NCBI RefSeq assembly: GCF_026319325.1
Contig: NZ_JAPDMU010000001.1
Coordinates: forward strand, 744,001 to 808,000
Length of the DNA: 64,000 nucleotides
Source: Methylophaga sp. OBS3
GTDB lineage: Bacteria > Pseudomonadota > Gammaproteobacteria > Nitrosococcales > Methylophagaceae
Reading direction: 5' to 3'
Part shown: positions 26,909-34,941 of the stretch, in pieces
Position numbering within the stretch: the first letter of the stretch is position 1
Layout of the letters: each line of letters opens with the position of its first letter
The notes under the pieces: generated by a model
Seen by the model: the letters and a program-made list of their open reading frames with translations, nothing else
Databases searched by the model: none
What the model was told of the DNA's origin: nothing
Program-made: the position numbers and the translations under genes

Positions 26909-27370
26909 ATGTCAGAATACGACAATCTGAGACTAGACAATCAACTTTGCTTTGCCCTTTATAGTGCAACAAATGCAATCACGCGCGTTTATCGTCAGTT
27001 ATTGGATGAGCATGATTTAACCTACCCTCAGTACCTAGTATTGGTCGTATTGTGGGAAAAAGATGGTATTGCTGTGCGTGACTTAATGAAACGCCTCAAG
27101 TTAGATTCAGGTACCCTTTCACCAATCTTAAAGCGTCTCGAGCGTGCAGGTCTTGTTACCAAACATCGTAATGATATTGATGAACGTGTTGTGCGTATTC
27201 AGCTCACTGATAAGTCAAAACAGCTCCAGCCCTTGGTTGCTGAGATTCAAAAACAAGTTGCTTGCCAAACCAATCTCAATAATGAAGATTTTTTTGCCCT
27301 TCTTAACAAGCTACACCAGCTTGCTGACACGTTAAATAAACGAGAGTTAAGTGATAGTAAACATGCTTAG
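26909..27370 (+). CDS. MarR-family regulator, OhrR-like
   Basis: 153 residues from ATG 26909, which has AGGGA at good spacing; a GTG five codons upstream is less likely. The sequence LCFALYSATNAITRVYRQLLDEHDLTYPQYLVL places a Cys where OhrR has its peroxide-sensing Cys near residue 15-22. The winged helix is in RDLMKRLKLDSGTLSPILKRLERAGLVTKHRNDIDERVV. OhrR represses ohr and is released by organic peroxides. No ohr gene is next to it here, so the target may be elsewhere or itself. Confidence 0.85.
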   Translation: MSEYDNLRLDNQLCFALYSATNAITRVYRQLLDEHDLTYPQYLVLVVLWEKDGIAVRDLMKRLKLDSGTLSPILKRLERAGLVTKHRNDIDERVVRIQLTDKSKQLQPLVAEIQKQVACQTNLNNEDFFALLNKLHQLADTLNKRELSDSKHA

Positions 27371-27387
27371 TAATAACTAAACCAGCT

Positions 27388-28176
27388 TTACCAATTACTA
27401 ATTTTTCGAAATAGTTGCCAACCTATATACAAAAATAAGAACGGCATTAATACCATCACCAAAATAAACTCAGCTAAGAGATAGATAGCAGCCTCAACAC
27501 CTTGCTCTGCTTTTGACTCTATCGCTTGCAGTTTGCCTCGGATATCAAAGCTCTCTCGCATACCTTGATACCACTTACGGTCTGTTTCGATATCATCTTG
27601 TTGTAAGCTCTGAATTTCTTGCTGAGTCATGTTCAGTGTTGAAACCGCTTGCTCACGATCGGTATCTAGCCAGTTTTGCACTTGGTTTGCTGTAATTGCA
27701 GTGATGGGCACAGCTAATCGCAAAATACTAAGGATTACCACACACCGAAGCATATTGGTTTGTAATCGTTGACTTGAACGACCTAGCCATAAAATAGCCG
27801 TTGTAATCAAAACCAATGCAATGAGCAGGCCTCGAAATAGTTCAACATCACCTGCTGATAAAAGAATCTTTTGGATACCGATTGATGCAGAAGCCATCAA
27901 TAAAACAAAAGAGACTTGCTCAATCAAATCATTGAGTGGGTCTAATACTTGACCAGGGGTCAAGGTTACCCCTACTCCCATTGGTTCAATGGCAAGTTCG
28001 GTGCCTTGCACCACCGAAATTAATGCATTCAAACCACGGGCTAATGCATATACCGTTAGCGTTACTTTCAACATCTCGTTGAGTTGTGTGCTGGCGAATT
28101 CTGTAAATGGAATACATGCTAAAACGAGCAGTATCAACATTAGAACTAATGACCAACGGCGGCGATTCATCGTCAT
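27388..28176 (-). CDS. Integral membrane protein of unknown function
   Basis: 262 residues, no family recognised. Hydrophobic segments lie at about 8-26, 85-105, 113-130, 140-160 and 232-255, with a long soluble helical region between (NMTQQEIQSLQQDDIETDRKWYQGM...KAEQGVEAAI) that may form a coiled coil. It starts MTMNRRRW, so the N-terminus is likely cytoplasmic. It is convergent with the MarR gene and divergent from pqqA. Nothing in the context points to a substrate. Confidence 0.7.
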   Translation of the reverse strand: MTMNRRRWSLVLMLILLVLACIPFTEFASTQLNEMLKVTLTVYALARGLNALISVVQGTELAIEPMGVGVTLTPGQVLDPLNDLIEQVSFVLLMASASIGIQKILLSAGDVELFRGLLIALVLITTAILWLGRSSQRLQTNMLRCVVILSILRLAVPITAITANQVQNWLDTDREQAVSTLNMTQQEIQSLQQDDIETDRKWYQGMRESFDIRGKLQAIESKAEQGVEAAIYLLAEFILVMVLMPFLFLYIGWQLFRKISNW

Positions 28177-28242
28177 AAAAACCTCTATAAAGCCTCGCGC
28201 TATCTTAACTTAAATGACTAACTTACATGTCCCATGTGACTA

Positions 28243-28259
28243 CTCAGGAAAATCCTGAG
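28243..28259 (+). promoter_or_regulatory. Hairpin upstream of pqqA
   Basis: A perfect stem CTCAGGA / TCCTGAG with loop AAA, not followed by a T-run. A second short inverted repeat (ACATG/CATGT) lies at 28225-28237. Both precede the pqqA frame, so they could shape its leader RNA or bind a regulator. Confidence 0.4.
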
Positions 28260-28366
28260 ATCAATCAGGGGAATCACTGATGTCAGATTTTAATCAACGG
28301 CGTAAATTTGAAATTGTGAGCTTGGAGAGACAAGCGCTTTTACTTAACGTTTTGGAGGATTTAATC

Positions 28367-28438
28367 ATGTGGACTAAACCAGAATATTCAGACATGCGTT
28401 TCGGTTTCGAAGTAACAATGTACATTTGCAACCGTTAA
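28367..28438 (+). CDS. pqqA: PQQ precursor peptide PqqA
   Basis: A 23-codon frame with the PqqA pattern: start [11 protein letters not shown], then E15 and Y19 in FEVTMY, and the C-terminal Arg. PqqE/PqqD crosslink this Glu and Tyr, and the joined residues become pyrroloquinoline quinone, the cofactor of methanol and other dehydrogenases. GGAGG is well placed before the ATG, and a terminator follows at once. No pqqB, C, D or E gene is near, so this is an orphan copy. The frame stays open 29 codons upstream to an ATG at 28280, which would give a 52-residue form. Confidence 0.9.
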   Translation: MWTKPEYSDMRFGFEVTMYICNR

Positions 28439-28460
28439 TTCCTAGCGTATGCAACTTAAG

Positions 28461-28484
28461 AGCCCCGTTTAACGGGGCTTTTTT
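28461..28484 (+). terminator. Rho-independent terminator of pqqA
   Basis: Palindromic stem AGCCCCGTT / AACGGGGCT followed by six T, 22 bases after the pqqA stop. It isolates the gene as a single-gene transcript. Confidence 0.92.
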
Positions 28485-28488
28485 GTAT

Positions 28489-28800
28489 CTAATCATCTAA
28501 CTCATAACGATGATCGGGTCTTTTATCTGACTTATCTTCATTACTCGCATCACGCAGTCCCCAGAAATAGCAAAAAATCAGTAATAGATAAAACCAAATT
28601 AATCCATCTTCATTAAGAACATTCAATAACGCCCAAAAAGGCACAATATAAAACACAGCATTTAATGCAATAGCCCAGAATTGATGAAAACGCTGGCGAG
28701 CTAAATCATATAAAAAGCCAGCAAACATGCCGGTCATATAACCGCCAACAACCGCTAAAATTAATAACAAGACGATGCCTGTACCACTTAGTTTAATCAT
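28489..28800 (-). CDS. Small multi-pass membrane protein of unknown function
   Basis: 103 residues from ATG 28800, which has GAGGT upstream. Three hydrophobic segments (about 5-28, 42-62 and 66-84) are followed by a charged tail rich in Asp, Glu, Lys and Arg (DASNEDKSDKRPDHRYELDD). No family recognised. It is convergent with pqqA and divergent from the lipoprotein gene. Confidence 0.65.
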   Translation of the reverse strand: MIKLSGTGIVLLLILAVVGGYMTGMFAGFLYDLARQRFHQFWAIALNAVFYIVPFWALLNVLNEDGLIWFYLLLIFCYFWGLRDASNEDKSDKRPDHRYELDD

Positions 28801-28900
28801 CGCACACCTCAAACTTACATTTCACAGAGTGCTTAATTCACATTGTCATCGTAAAACAAAACCAGCATGATTAAGAGAGCACAATTTAGAGGAAAATTCC

Positions 28901-29272
28901 ATGGCACGGTTAAAGTACCTACTGTTGTTGGCCAGTATTCTTGTGATGGGTTGTGGTAAAGACGACTCAGAGACTTTAGTAACGCAAACTGACCCTGTGG
29001 AACAACTTGCTCAGTGGTGTTACGCAGACTGGGCACAAAAAGACTGGACTCTGGGCGATAGCGAAGTCCTCGCTAAAAATAATGAAGCCTTTAGTGGTGG
29101 CATTCGCAAAGTTTGCCAGGCCCGAGCCGAATTGTATGCTGAAGGATACGATCTCTATCCATTTATTGCTGACAACAGTCAACGCGAAATCTATGCACTG
29201 GTGTTTACTGCATCAGTCGATGAAATCAAGTCCCATCTACGCTCACACCTACCCGCTTTACAAAAAATCTAA
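28901..29272 (+). CDS. Predicted lipoprotein of unknown function
   Basis: 123 residues. The signal sequence MARLKYLLLLASILVMGC ends in the lipobox VMGC, so C18 would be lipidated. Asp at +3 (GCGKDD starts G, K, D) leaves sorting unclear. The mature part has two more Cys (QWCYADWAQKDW and VCQARAELY) that could form a disulfide. No domain recognised. Confidence 0.72.
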   Translation: MARLKYLLLLASILVMGCGKDDSETLVTQTDPVEQLAQWCYADWAQKDWTLGDSEVLAKNNEAFSGGIRKVCQARAELYAEGYDLYPFIADNSQREIYALVFTASVDEIKSHLRSHLPALQKI

Positions 29273-29361
29273 ACGTAAAAATTCGTTTACAAGCTAGTCG
29301 AATCGTTTTTTTGACTCTATGATGCTCGGCATTTGTCAGTATTTCCAGAGTTAGAAAATAG

Positions 29362-30180
29362 ATGCACCCATCACCGCAAAAGGCATTTAACACCTTTCAA
29401 TACTATTTTGAGCAATTACGACACAACCGGATTTTTGAATTGGTTGTGGTCACTGTCATTATCTTTTCAGCATTACTGGCTGGCGCCAAAACCTACGAGC
29501 TCCCATCCAGCATGTCGCAAATGCTGTTATGGATGGACTATGCCATCACCCTATTTTTCCTGATTGAAATCACCATTCGATTTTTGGGTGAAGCCAATAA
29601 GAAGGAATTCTTAAAAAGTGGCTGGAATATATTCGACACGTTGATTGTTTTAGTCAGTTTAATTCCAATTGAAGACAGCGAACTTGCCTTTATTGGCCGT
29701 TTATTACGAATCTTTCGCGTATTACGAATGGTCTCCATCATCCCTGAACTTCGACACTTATTAAACTCACTGCTTAAAGCACTACCGCAGCTCGGTTATG
29801 TTGCTTTGATGATGTTTATCATCGTCTACATCTTTGCTGCTATCGGTACCACATTTTTTGCCGATATCAACGAAACTCTCTGGGGTGATATCGCTATATC
29901 AATGCTGACCTTATTCAGGGTTATGACGTTTGAAGACTGGACTGACGTCATGTATGAAACAATGGCCGTATATCCATTTAGTTGGATCTTTTATCTGGTC
30001 TTTATCTTTTTAAATACTTTTGCGTTTTTAAATATGCTGATTGGTATTGTCGTCAATGTCATGGAACAAGAGCGCCAAGAAGCTTATCAACAAGCTCATA
30101 AAAACGATCCGACAATTTCAGACTTATCCAACCAAATTAACGAGCTGAAACTAATGATTCAGCAACAATCAAAAAGCTAG
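29362..30180 (+). CDS. Bacterial voltage-gated cation channel (NaChBac/BacNav type)
   Basis: 272 residues, a single six-helix ion-channel subunit that would form a homotetramer. S4 has Arg every third residue (R113, R116, R119, R122 in GRLLRIFRVLRM). The pore region holds the filter TFEDWTD (189-195), which differs from the TLESW form of classic sodium channels by an extra Asp after Glu. S6 is FLNTFAFLNMLIGIVVNVM, and a C-terminal coiled coil (about 252-268) fits tetramer assembly. Ion choice between Na+ and Ca2+ is open. Confidence 0.9.
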   Translation: MHPSPQKAFNTFQYYFEQLRHNRIFELVVVTVIIFSALLAGAKTYELPSSMSQMLLWMDYAITLFFLIEITIRFLGEANKKEFLKSGWNIFDTLIVLVSLIPIEDSELAFIGRLLRIFRVLRMVSIIPELRHLLNSLLKALPQLGYVALMMFIIVYIFAAIGTTFFADINETLWGDIAISMLTLFRVMTFEDWTDVMYETMAVYPFSWIFYLVFIFLNTFAFLNMLIGIVVNVMEQERQEAYQQAHKNDPTISDLSNQINELKLMIQQQSKS

Positions 30181-30205
30181 GTACTAGCTGCTATTCTTCA
30201 CATAC

Positions 30206-30240
30206 GGTTCACAATGTCCTTGGCATTGTGACCCTTTTTT
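30206..30240 (+). terminator. Rho-independent terminator of the channel gene
   Basis: Stem TCACAATG / CATTGTGA with a seven-base loop, then CCC and six T. It lies just before the lipocalin start and overlaps its upstream region. Confidence 0.8.
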
Positions 30241-30250
30241 GTGGAGTAAC

Positions 30251-30793
30251 ATGATGTTGTCATTGCGTCTTATTGGCTTAACTTGTTTAAGTATTCTGAT
30301 GGGCTGTAGTTCAACTCATACTCCTATTCGTACTGAGTCCCAAGTAGATCTCAACCGATTTATGGGTGACTGGTACGTCATTGCTAACATCCCAACCTTT
30401 ATTGAAAAAGGTGCGCATAATGCCGTTGAGTCCTATGCTATGAATGATGATGGCAGCATCGCAACGACATTTCGCTTTCGTAAAGAGAGCTTTGATGGGG
30501 AAATAAAAATGTATCACCCTACTGGTTACGTCACCGACGATCCATCAAATGCTATTTGGGGAATGCAATTTGTTTGGCCGATTAAAGCCGACTACCGTAT
30601 CGTTTATATTGATGAAAACTATACACAAACCATTATTGGTCGTGAGAAACGTGATTACGTATGGATAATGGCGAGAACACCGACCATACCAGACGCTGAC
30701 TACCGTGAGTTAATATCGCTACTTACTGAAGAAGGCTACGATACGAGCCTGATTCAAAAAGTCCCTCAGCAGTGGCCTGAAAAATCTGAATAA
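30251..30793 (+). CDS. blc: Outer-membrane lipoprotein lipocalin (Blc-like)
   Basis: 180 residues from ATG 30251 behind GGAG. The signal peptide ends in the lipobox LMGC. The lipocalin signature is VDLNRFMGDWYVIANIPTFIEKGAHNAVESY, followed by GYVTDDPSNAIWGMQFVWPIKADYRIVYIDENY and the C-terminal YVWIMARTPTIPDADY, all as in E. coli Blc. Blc proteins bind fatty acids or lysophospholipids at the outer membrane. A second ATG directly after the first is possible. Confidence 0.9.
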   Translation: MMLSLRLIGLTCLSILMGCSSTHTPIRTESQVDLNRFMGDWYVIANIPTFIEKGAHNAVESYAMNDDGSIATTFRFRKESFDGEIKMYHPTGYVTDDPSNAIWGMQFVWPIKADYRIVYIDENYTQTIIGREKRDYVWIMARTPTIPDADYRELISLLTEEGYDTSLIQKVPQQWPEKSE

Positions 30794-30802
30794 AAGAAAA
30801 TC

Positions 30803-31309
30803 GTGACCGAAACACAACATTTAACGCTAGTACCTGAGCTTGCTACAGATAAAGATATCGATGATTTACATTACCTACTAAATTTCTGTGCAAAATCGAT
30901 GGCAGATCAAGGTATGCAACACTGGCTTGGCGTTTATTCGCTGCAAGCTGTTAATGACAACTTACAACATAAATCCGTTTATAAATTATCTTTCGAAGAG
31001 CAATTAGTCGCTTGTGTGGCACTATCCCAATCACCCGCAACGTATTACAAGGATTGTTGGCCAGATGCACCACGGGCAGATTATTACCTAACCATGCTTG
31101 CTGTCGTGCCAAATTACCAACAGCATGGCTTTGGTAAACAACTGGTCCAATTTTGCCAATCATTAGTGCCTCACGGTAAAAGCTTGCAATTAGATGCCGT
31201 AGCGCATTACCCTGCTCTATTAAATTTTTACCGAAAGCTCGGTTTTGAACAAATCAATCAAGGCATTGGCCTTGGAGATAAACGTTATTTATTTCAGTGG
31301 CTTGCTTAG
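30803..31309 (+). CDS. GNAT-family N-acetyltransferase
   Basis: 168 residues starting with GTG. The motif-A region is TMLAVVPNYQQHGFGKQLVQFCQ, with QxHGFGK for acetyl-CoA pyrophosphate, followed by LQLDAVAHYPALLNFYRKLGFEQ as motif B. The substrate is unknown. The gene begins nine bases after the lipocalin stop, so the two are likely cotranscribed. Confidence 0.8.
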   Translation: MTETQHLTLVPELATDKDIDDLHYLLNFCAKSMADQGMQHWLGVYSLQAVNDNLQHKSVYKLSFEEQLVACVALSQSPATYYKDCWPDAPRADYYLTMLAVVPNYQQHGFGKQLVQFCQSLVPHGKSLQLDAVAHYPALLNFYRKLGFEQINQGIGLGDKRYLFQWLA

Positions 31310-31386
31310 GTCACTCAGCGTAAAAAGAATGAAACTTATCTCTGTATTAATGTTTCAAACACGAAAAGGTAAATAAGGCCATAACC

Positions 31387-31578
31387 ATGCAAGCACTTGA
31401 AGAGCATTGGATTAGTTGCCCCTATTGCGGCGAGTCAATCAGCGTTTTAATCGATTGCAGCATTGTTGACCAGCAGTACATCGAAGACTGTCAGGTATGT
31501 TGTAGGCCAATTGAGTTTGCTGTTTATATTGATGGTGACAATGACGTTAGCATCAATGTAACAACGGATAATGATTAA
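31387..31578 (+). CDS. CPXCG-motif Cys-rich small protein
   Basis: 63 residues. CPYCGE near the N-terminus and CQVCCRPIEF in the middle give the two metal-binding Cys pairs of the CPXCG family, which probably binds zinc. The tail is acidic. The role is unknown. AAGG lies upstream of the ATG. Confidence 0.85.
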   Translation: MQALEEHWISCPYCGESISVLIDCSIVDQQYIEDCQVCCRPIEFAVYIDGDNDVSINVTTDND

Positions 31579-31661
31579 AAACTTTAAGGAAAATTATCCT
31601 GTTCTTAATGGGATAGTTCACTCATCCAAGGACAAGGAGATAGGTTTTTAATAGACGTTGG

Positions 31662-32066
31662 ATGCCAACGATGGAAAAAATATTGATAAACCAGCAATTT
31701 AACGCCACTGGCGTACTATTGTTATTATGTCTCTTTTTGCCTCAAGCCCAAGCTTCTCTGGACTTGTTGGCAGGTGTTGAGGCTGGTATCGAAACCGATA
31801 CGGCCATGACAACACCAGATCTCGAACGCACTCAACAAGCCCTTTCTAGCCAAGCATCAGATACACCACATGCTTGGTTAAATGATGATACCGGTATCGC
31901 TTACCAAATCGATATTAAAAGAAGTTACAGTTTTGGTAGTTATCCATGTCTTGCCTACGATCTCACCATCACTAAAGACGATGAACAGGACATCAAATCC
32001 CTTGAAGCTTGCCAACACCGCAGCGGCAAGTGGATATCAGTCTCTCCCGGTTCTATGGCGCTTTAG
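31662..32066 (+). CDS. Exported protein of unknown function (surface-antigen-like)
   Basis: 134 residues with a Sec signal (FNATGVLLLLCLFLPQAQA). The C-terminal part, GIAYQIDIKRSYSFGSYPCLAYDLTITKDDEQDIKSLEACQHRSGKWI, resembles short conserved domains of RT0821/Lpp0805-like surface proteins; its two Cys may pair. A start at 31671 is also possible because both ATGs lack a strong ribosome binding site. The gene is convergent with cmoB and their stop codons overlap. Confidence 0.68.
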   Translation: MPTMEKILINQQFNATGVLLLLCLFLPQAQASLDLLAGVEAGIETDTAMTTPDLERTQQALSSQASDTPHAWLNDDTGIAYQIDIKRSYSFGSYPCLAYDLTITKDDEQDIKSLEACQHRSGKWISVSPGSMAL

Positions 32067-33034
32067 CGAGGCGCATCAGCTATAAATACAGCTCGTTTAG
32101 GACCTGGGTAACCTTCAATCGTTTTCGTATTATCTTTTGGATCTAAAAAGTCCGCCAATGACTCAAAGGTCATCCATTCCGTTGCACGTTGTTCTTCAAC
32201 TGTCGTTTCGGCAACATTTACACAACGTACGTTTTTAAAACCGCATTTCCTTAGCCATAATTCCATCGTGGGTACGGTTGGAATAAACCAAACATTATTC
32301 ATCTTGGCATAACGTTGTTCTGGCATCAGCGTCATACCCAACTCACCATCAATCACCAAGGTTTCTAGAACAAACTGTCCCCCCGGTTTCAAACACTGAC
32401 GACACTCCATCAAATGCGCCAGCGGTGAACGGCGATGGTAAAGCACCCCCATTGAAAAAACAGTATCAAAAAACTGTAGATCTTCAGGCATGTGTTCAAT
32501 GCCAATCGGCAATACAAAATGACGATCACTTTGGATAAAGTGCTGCATGACTTGATACTGCATGGCGAATACCCATGTCGGGTCAATCCCCATAACCATC
32601 TGAGCATCTTCACCGACCATGCGCCAACCGTGATAACCATTACCGCCACCAACATCCAACACAACCCGATTCTTCAGCGGTTTGATATGCGGTAATACCC
32701 GATCCCACTTCCAGTCTGAGTGCCACTCAGTATCAATTTCTATATCAAATAGCTGATACGGCCCTTTCCGCCATGGATGAAACTGTTTGAGCAATGACGT
32801 TAACGTTTCACTAGGGAAGTCGTCCAAGTCGTCTGCTTTACCAATAGAAACCATATCTTTTAAATTAATAATAGAAGGTTTCACCCTAGGTAAATCAGCT
32901 ATCGCCTGTTGCCAAATTGGCATTTTCCCATGACGTTCCGGATGTAATTTCGCTTCAACTTGTGATTGCAGTTGTTGACGCCAAGCGCCCTGGCCAGCTT
33001 GATCTAGCCAATCGTAGAATGTTTGATAAACCAT
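32063..33034 (-). CDS. cmoB: tRNA U34 carboxymethyltransferase CmoB
   Basis: 323 residues. CmoB moves a carboxymethyl group from carboxy-SAM to 5-hydroxyuridine-34 in tRNA to give cmo5U. Marks: FDIEIDTEWHSDWKWDR, the SAM-binding VVLDVGGGNGYHGWRM, VMGIDPTWVF, and FSMGVLYHRRSPL. Its ATG overlaps the cmoA stop, giving a translationally coupled cmoA-cmoB pair as in E. coli. Confidence 0.96.
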   Translation of the reverse strand: MVYQTFYDWLDQAGQGAWRQQLQSQVEAKLHPERHGKMPIWQQAIADLPRVKPSIINLKDMVSIGKADDLDDFPSETLTSLLKQFHPWRKGPYQLFDIEIDTEWHSDWKWDRVLPHIKPLKNRVVLDVGGGNGYHGWRMVGEDAQMVMGIDPTWVFAMQYQVMQHFIQSDRHFVLPIGIEHMPEDLQFFDTVFSMGVLYHRRSPLAHLMECRQCLKPGGQFVLETLVIDGELGMTLMPEQRYAKMNNVWFIPTVPTMELWLRKCGFKNVRCVNVAETTVEEQRATEWMTFESLADFLDPKDNTKTIEGYPGPKRAVFIADAPR

Positions 33035-33765
33035 TATTTAATTGCGATAAAAGATGCGAAGTTAAAGCATTGAAACCACTGCTCCACCTGACTAAACCCT
33101 GCTGTTAAAAAACGCTGGCGATGTGTTTCCGCCGTTTCAGGAATGAGGACGTTTTCTAAAGCACTACGTTTTTGGCTGATTTCCAAATCACTGTAGCCAT
33201 TAGCGCGTTTAAAATCTAAATGAAGTTCTTGTTGAAACAACTGACTCGGCACTTCTGTAAAGGCAAGCTTTTCAGACAGGATCATGACACCGCCGGGCAA
33301 TAAGCCATCATAAATTTTCTGAATGATGGCGTCACGAGACTCTGGCGCAATAAATTGCAGCGTGAAATTCATCACTACTACGGATGCTTTTTCGATAACA
33401 CTATCAACAATATCTTCCTGCTTCAAAACTACGGGAACACGGTTATTATCTTCGCCCATGATGCGCTCAGCACGCTCTATCATGGCTGTTGAATTATCAA
33501 TGGCAATAATTCGACAACCCTCAGCCTTGACTCGTTGACGCATCGATAAAGTCACCGCACCAAGAGAACAGCCCAAGTCATAACAGTCACTATTAGGTTT
33601 TGCATAGTGGCCGGCAATAATGCCGATATTGGAGATCAAGGTACCGTAGCCAGGGACTGAACGTTGAATCATGTCAGGAAAAACATCTGCCACACGTTCA
33701 TCAAATCGGAAGTTGACCATTTTTGCCAACGGCGAAGCATAAATATTGTCGGCTTTGTCGACCAT
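33034..33765 (-). CDS. cmoA: Carboxy-S-adenosyl-L-methionine synthase CmoA
   Basis: 243 residues. CmoA makes carboxy-SAM from SAM and prephenate. Motifs: FRFDERVADVFPDMIQRSVPGYGTLI near the start, the SAM loop YDLGCSLGAVTLSM, and IAIDNSTAMIERAER. It overlaps the tsaB stop and the cmoB start by one base each, so tsaB, cmoA and cmoB form one coupled unit devoted to tRNA modification. Confidence 0.96.
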   Translation of the reverse strand: MVDKADNIYASPLAKMVNFRFDERVADVFPDMIQRSVPGYGTLISNIGIIAGHYAKPNSDCYDLGCSLGAVTLSMRQRVKAEGCRIIAIDNSTAMIERAERIMGEDNNRVPVVLKQEDIVDSVIEKASVVVMNFTLQFIAPESRDAIIQKIYDGLLPGGVMILSEKLAFTEVPSQLFQQELHLDFKRANGYSDLEISQKRSALENVLIPETAETHRQRFLTAGFSQVEQWFQCFNFASFIAIK

Positions 33766-34451
33766 TATTGTTCACCCTTCTTCTTGGCTACATTATTTCT
33801 TAAATACACTGGCAGCGCTTGTTCAGCAGAGATTTGTAAACCTTGTTGATACTGGTGTTTGGCGAGTAGCAACATCGCTTCAGCACTCGGTAAAAGTGTG
33901 CTATCAATGTCAGACAATCTGTCTTTGATAGCTAGCGAAATTTGCGATTCATAAACTGCCCAGCCAGTGCCAGCGGCAAACCACGAGTCTTTATCATCTG
34001 ATAATTTTACTAACTCAGGCGCCAATACCTGCTCTTCTGAAACCGCTACAGCAAGTCCATCTTGAATGACAAAATCGGCGTGATAGACCTCACTCATCCG
34101 CGCGTCCATGGCAACACTAATATGGGTAACGCCATGCTTTAAATAAGCACTCTGCGCTACAGCAGCCAGTGTTGAGATTGGTAATACCGGTAACTCATGG
34201 GCAAATGCCACACCCTGTGCAACAGCCACACCAACACGAACCCCGGTAAACGAGCCAGGCCCTCGACCAAACACTAAACAGTCAATGTCTTTTAATTGGC
34301 AACCAGCTTTGGCAAGCACCTCATCCAACATACTTAAAATACGCTCGGAATGTCCTCGCTGAGTAACCTCATGGACGGTGTGCATGGCGTCGTTAAATAA
34401 TATTGCCGCACTGCAATTTTCAGTACAGGTATCTAAAGCAAGCAAGTTCAT
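33765..34451 (-). CDS. tsaB: tRNA t6A biosynthesis protein TsaB
   Basis: 228 residues of the ASKHA-fold TsaB/YeaZ family, which supports TsaD in adding threonylcarbamoyl to A37 of ANN-reading tRNAs. The start MNLLALDTCTENCSAAI, the FGRGPGSFTGVRVGVAVAQGVAFA block and MDARMSEVYHA are diagnostic. First gene of the tsaB-cmoA-cmoB unit. Confidence 0.95.
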   Translation of the reverse strand: MNLLALDTCTENCSAAILFNDAMHTVHEVTQRGHSERILSMLDEVLAKAGCQLKDIDCLVFGRGPGSFTGVRVGVAVAQGVAFAHELPVLPISTLAAVAQSAYLKHGVTHISVAMDARMSEVYHADFVIQDGLAVAVSEEQVLAPELVKLSDDKDSWFAAGTGWAVYESQISLAIKDRLSDIDSTLLPSAEAMLLLAKHQYQQGLQISAEQALPVYLRNNVAKKKGEQ

Positions 34452-34528
34452 CGGATAGTCATTTCGCTGTCATAGGTCAGTCACAGAGCGGCATTATAAT
34501 TCAAGCACTTGTTGCATAGGAGGCGACC

Positions 34529-34654
34529 ATGTCTTTAATTATCGATTTCATCTATGTAAGCCGTGAATTATTACGCTTACTGTTTGTGGTGATGACATCA
34601 CCTTTTGCCATTGTTGGCAGTTTGTTAATGATGGGAAGCGTTAGCTGGCAATAA
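34529..34654 (+). CDS. Small hydrophobic protein (41 residues)
   Basis: A short frame behind a perfect AGGAGG with five-base spacing to its ATG. It reads MSLIIDFIYVSRELLRLL and then a hydrophobic stretch (VVMTSPFAIVGSLLMMG), so a single membrane helix is likely. No family recognised. The ribosome binding site is the main support. It lies between the divergent tsaB and the next short plus-strand gene. Confidence 0.6.
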   Translation: MSLIIDFIYVSRELLRLLFVVMTSPFAIVGSLLMMGSVSWQ

Positions 34655-34704
34655 CACTAACAATCTGAATACGTTACCATAGGTCCAAAGCCAACGGAGG
34701 ACCT

Positions 34705-34941
34705 ATGGCACTAATTCATCAACAAGCAATTGCATTTATCCGTGATGACGATTGGCATAATGCTCACGAATTAATACAAACCGTTAAAGACCCTCTGGCC
34801 TGTTTAATTCATGGTTTTCTACACCGCCAAGAAGGCGATTTAGGTAATGCTAGCTATTGGTATCAACGGGCTGGTGAGCAACTTGCCCAAATACCAATTA
34901 AAACCGAACTCGAACGATTAGACGCCCTCGCTCGCCGTTAA
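34705..34941 (+). CDS. Small soluble protein with TPR-like repeat
   Basis: 78 residues; GGAGG precedes the ATG. The sequence is helical, with [45 protein letters not shown], whose [14 protein letters not shown] part resembles one Sel1/TPR repeat. Function unknown. Its stop overlaps the stop of the convergent radical SAM gene by four bases. Confidence 0.65.
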   Translation: MALIHQQAIAFIRDDDWHNAHELIQTVKDPLACLIHGFLHRQEGDLGNASYWYQRAGEQLAQIPIKTELERLDALARR

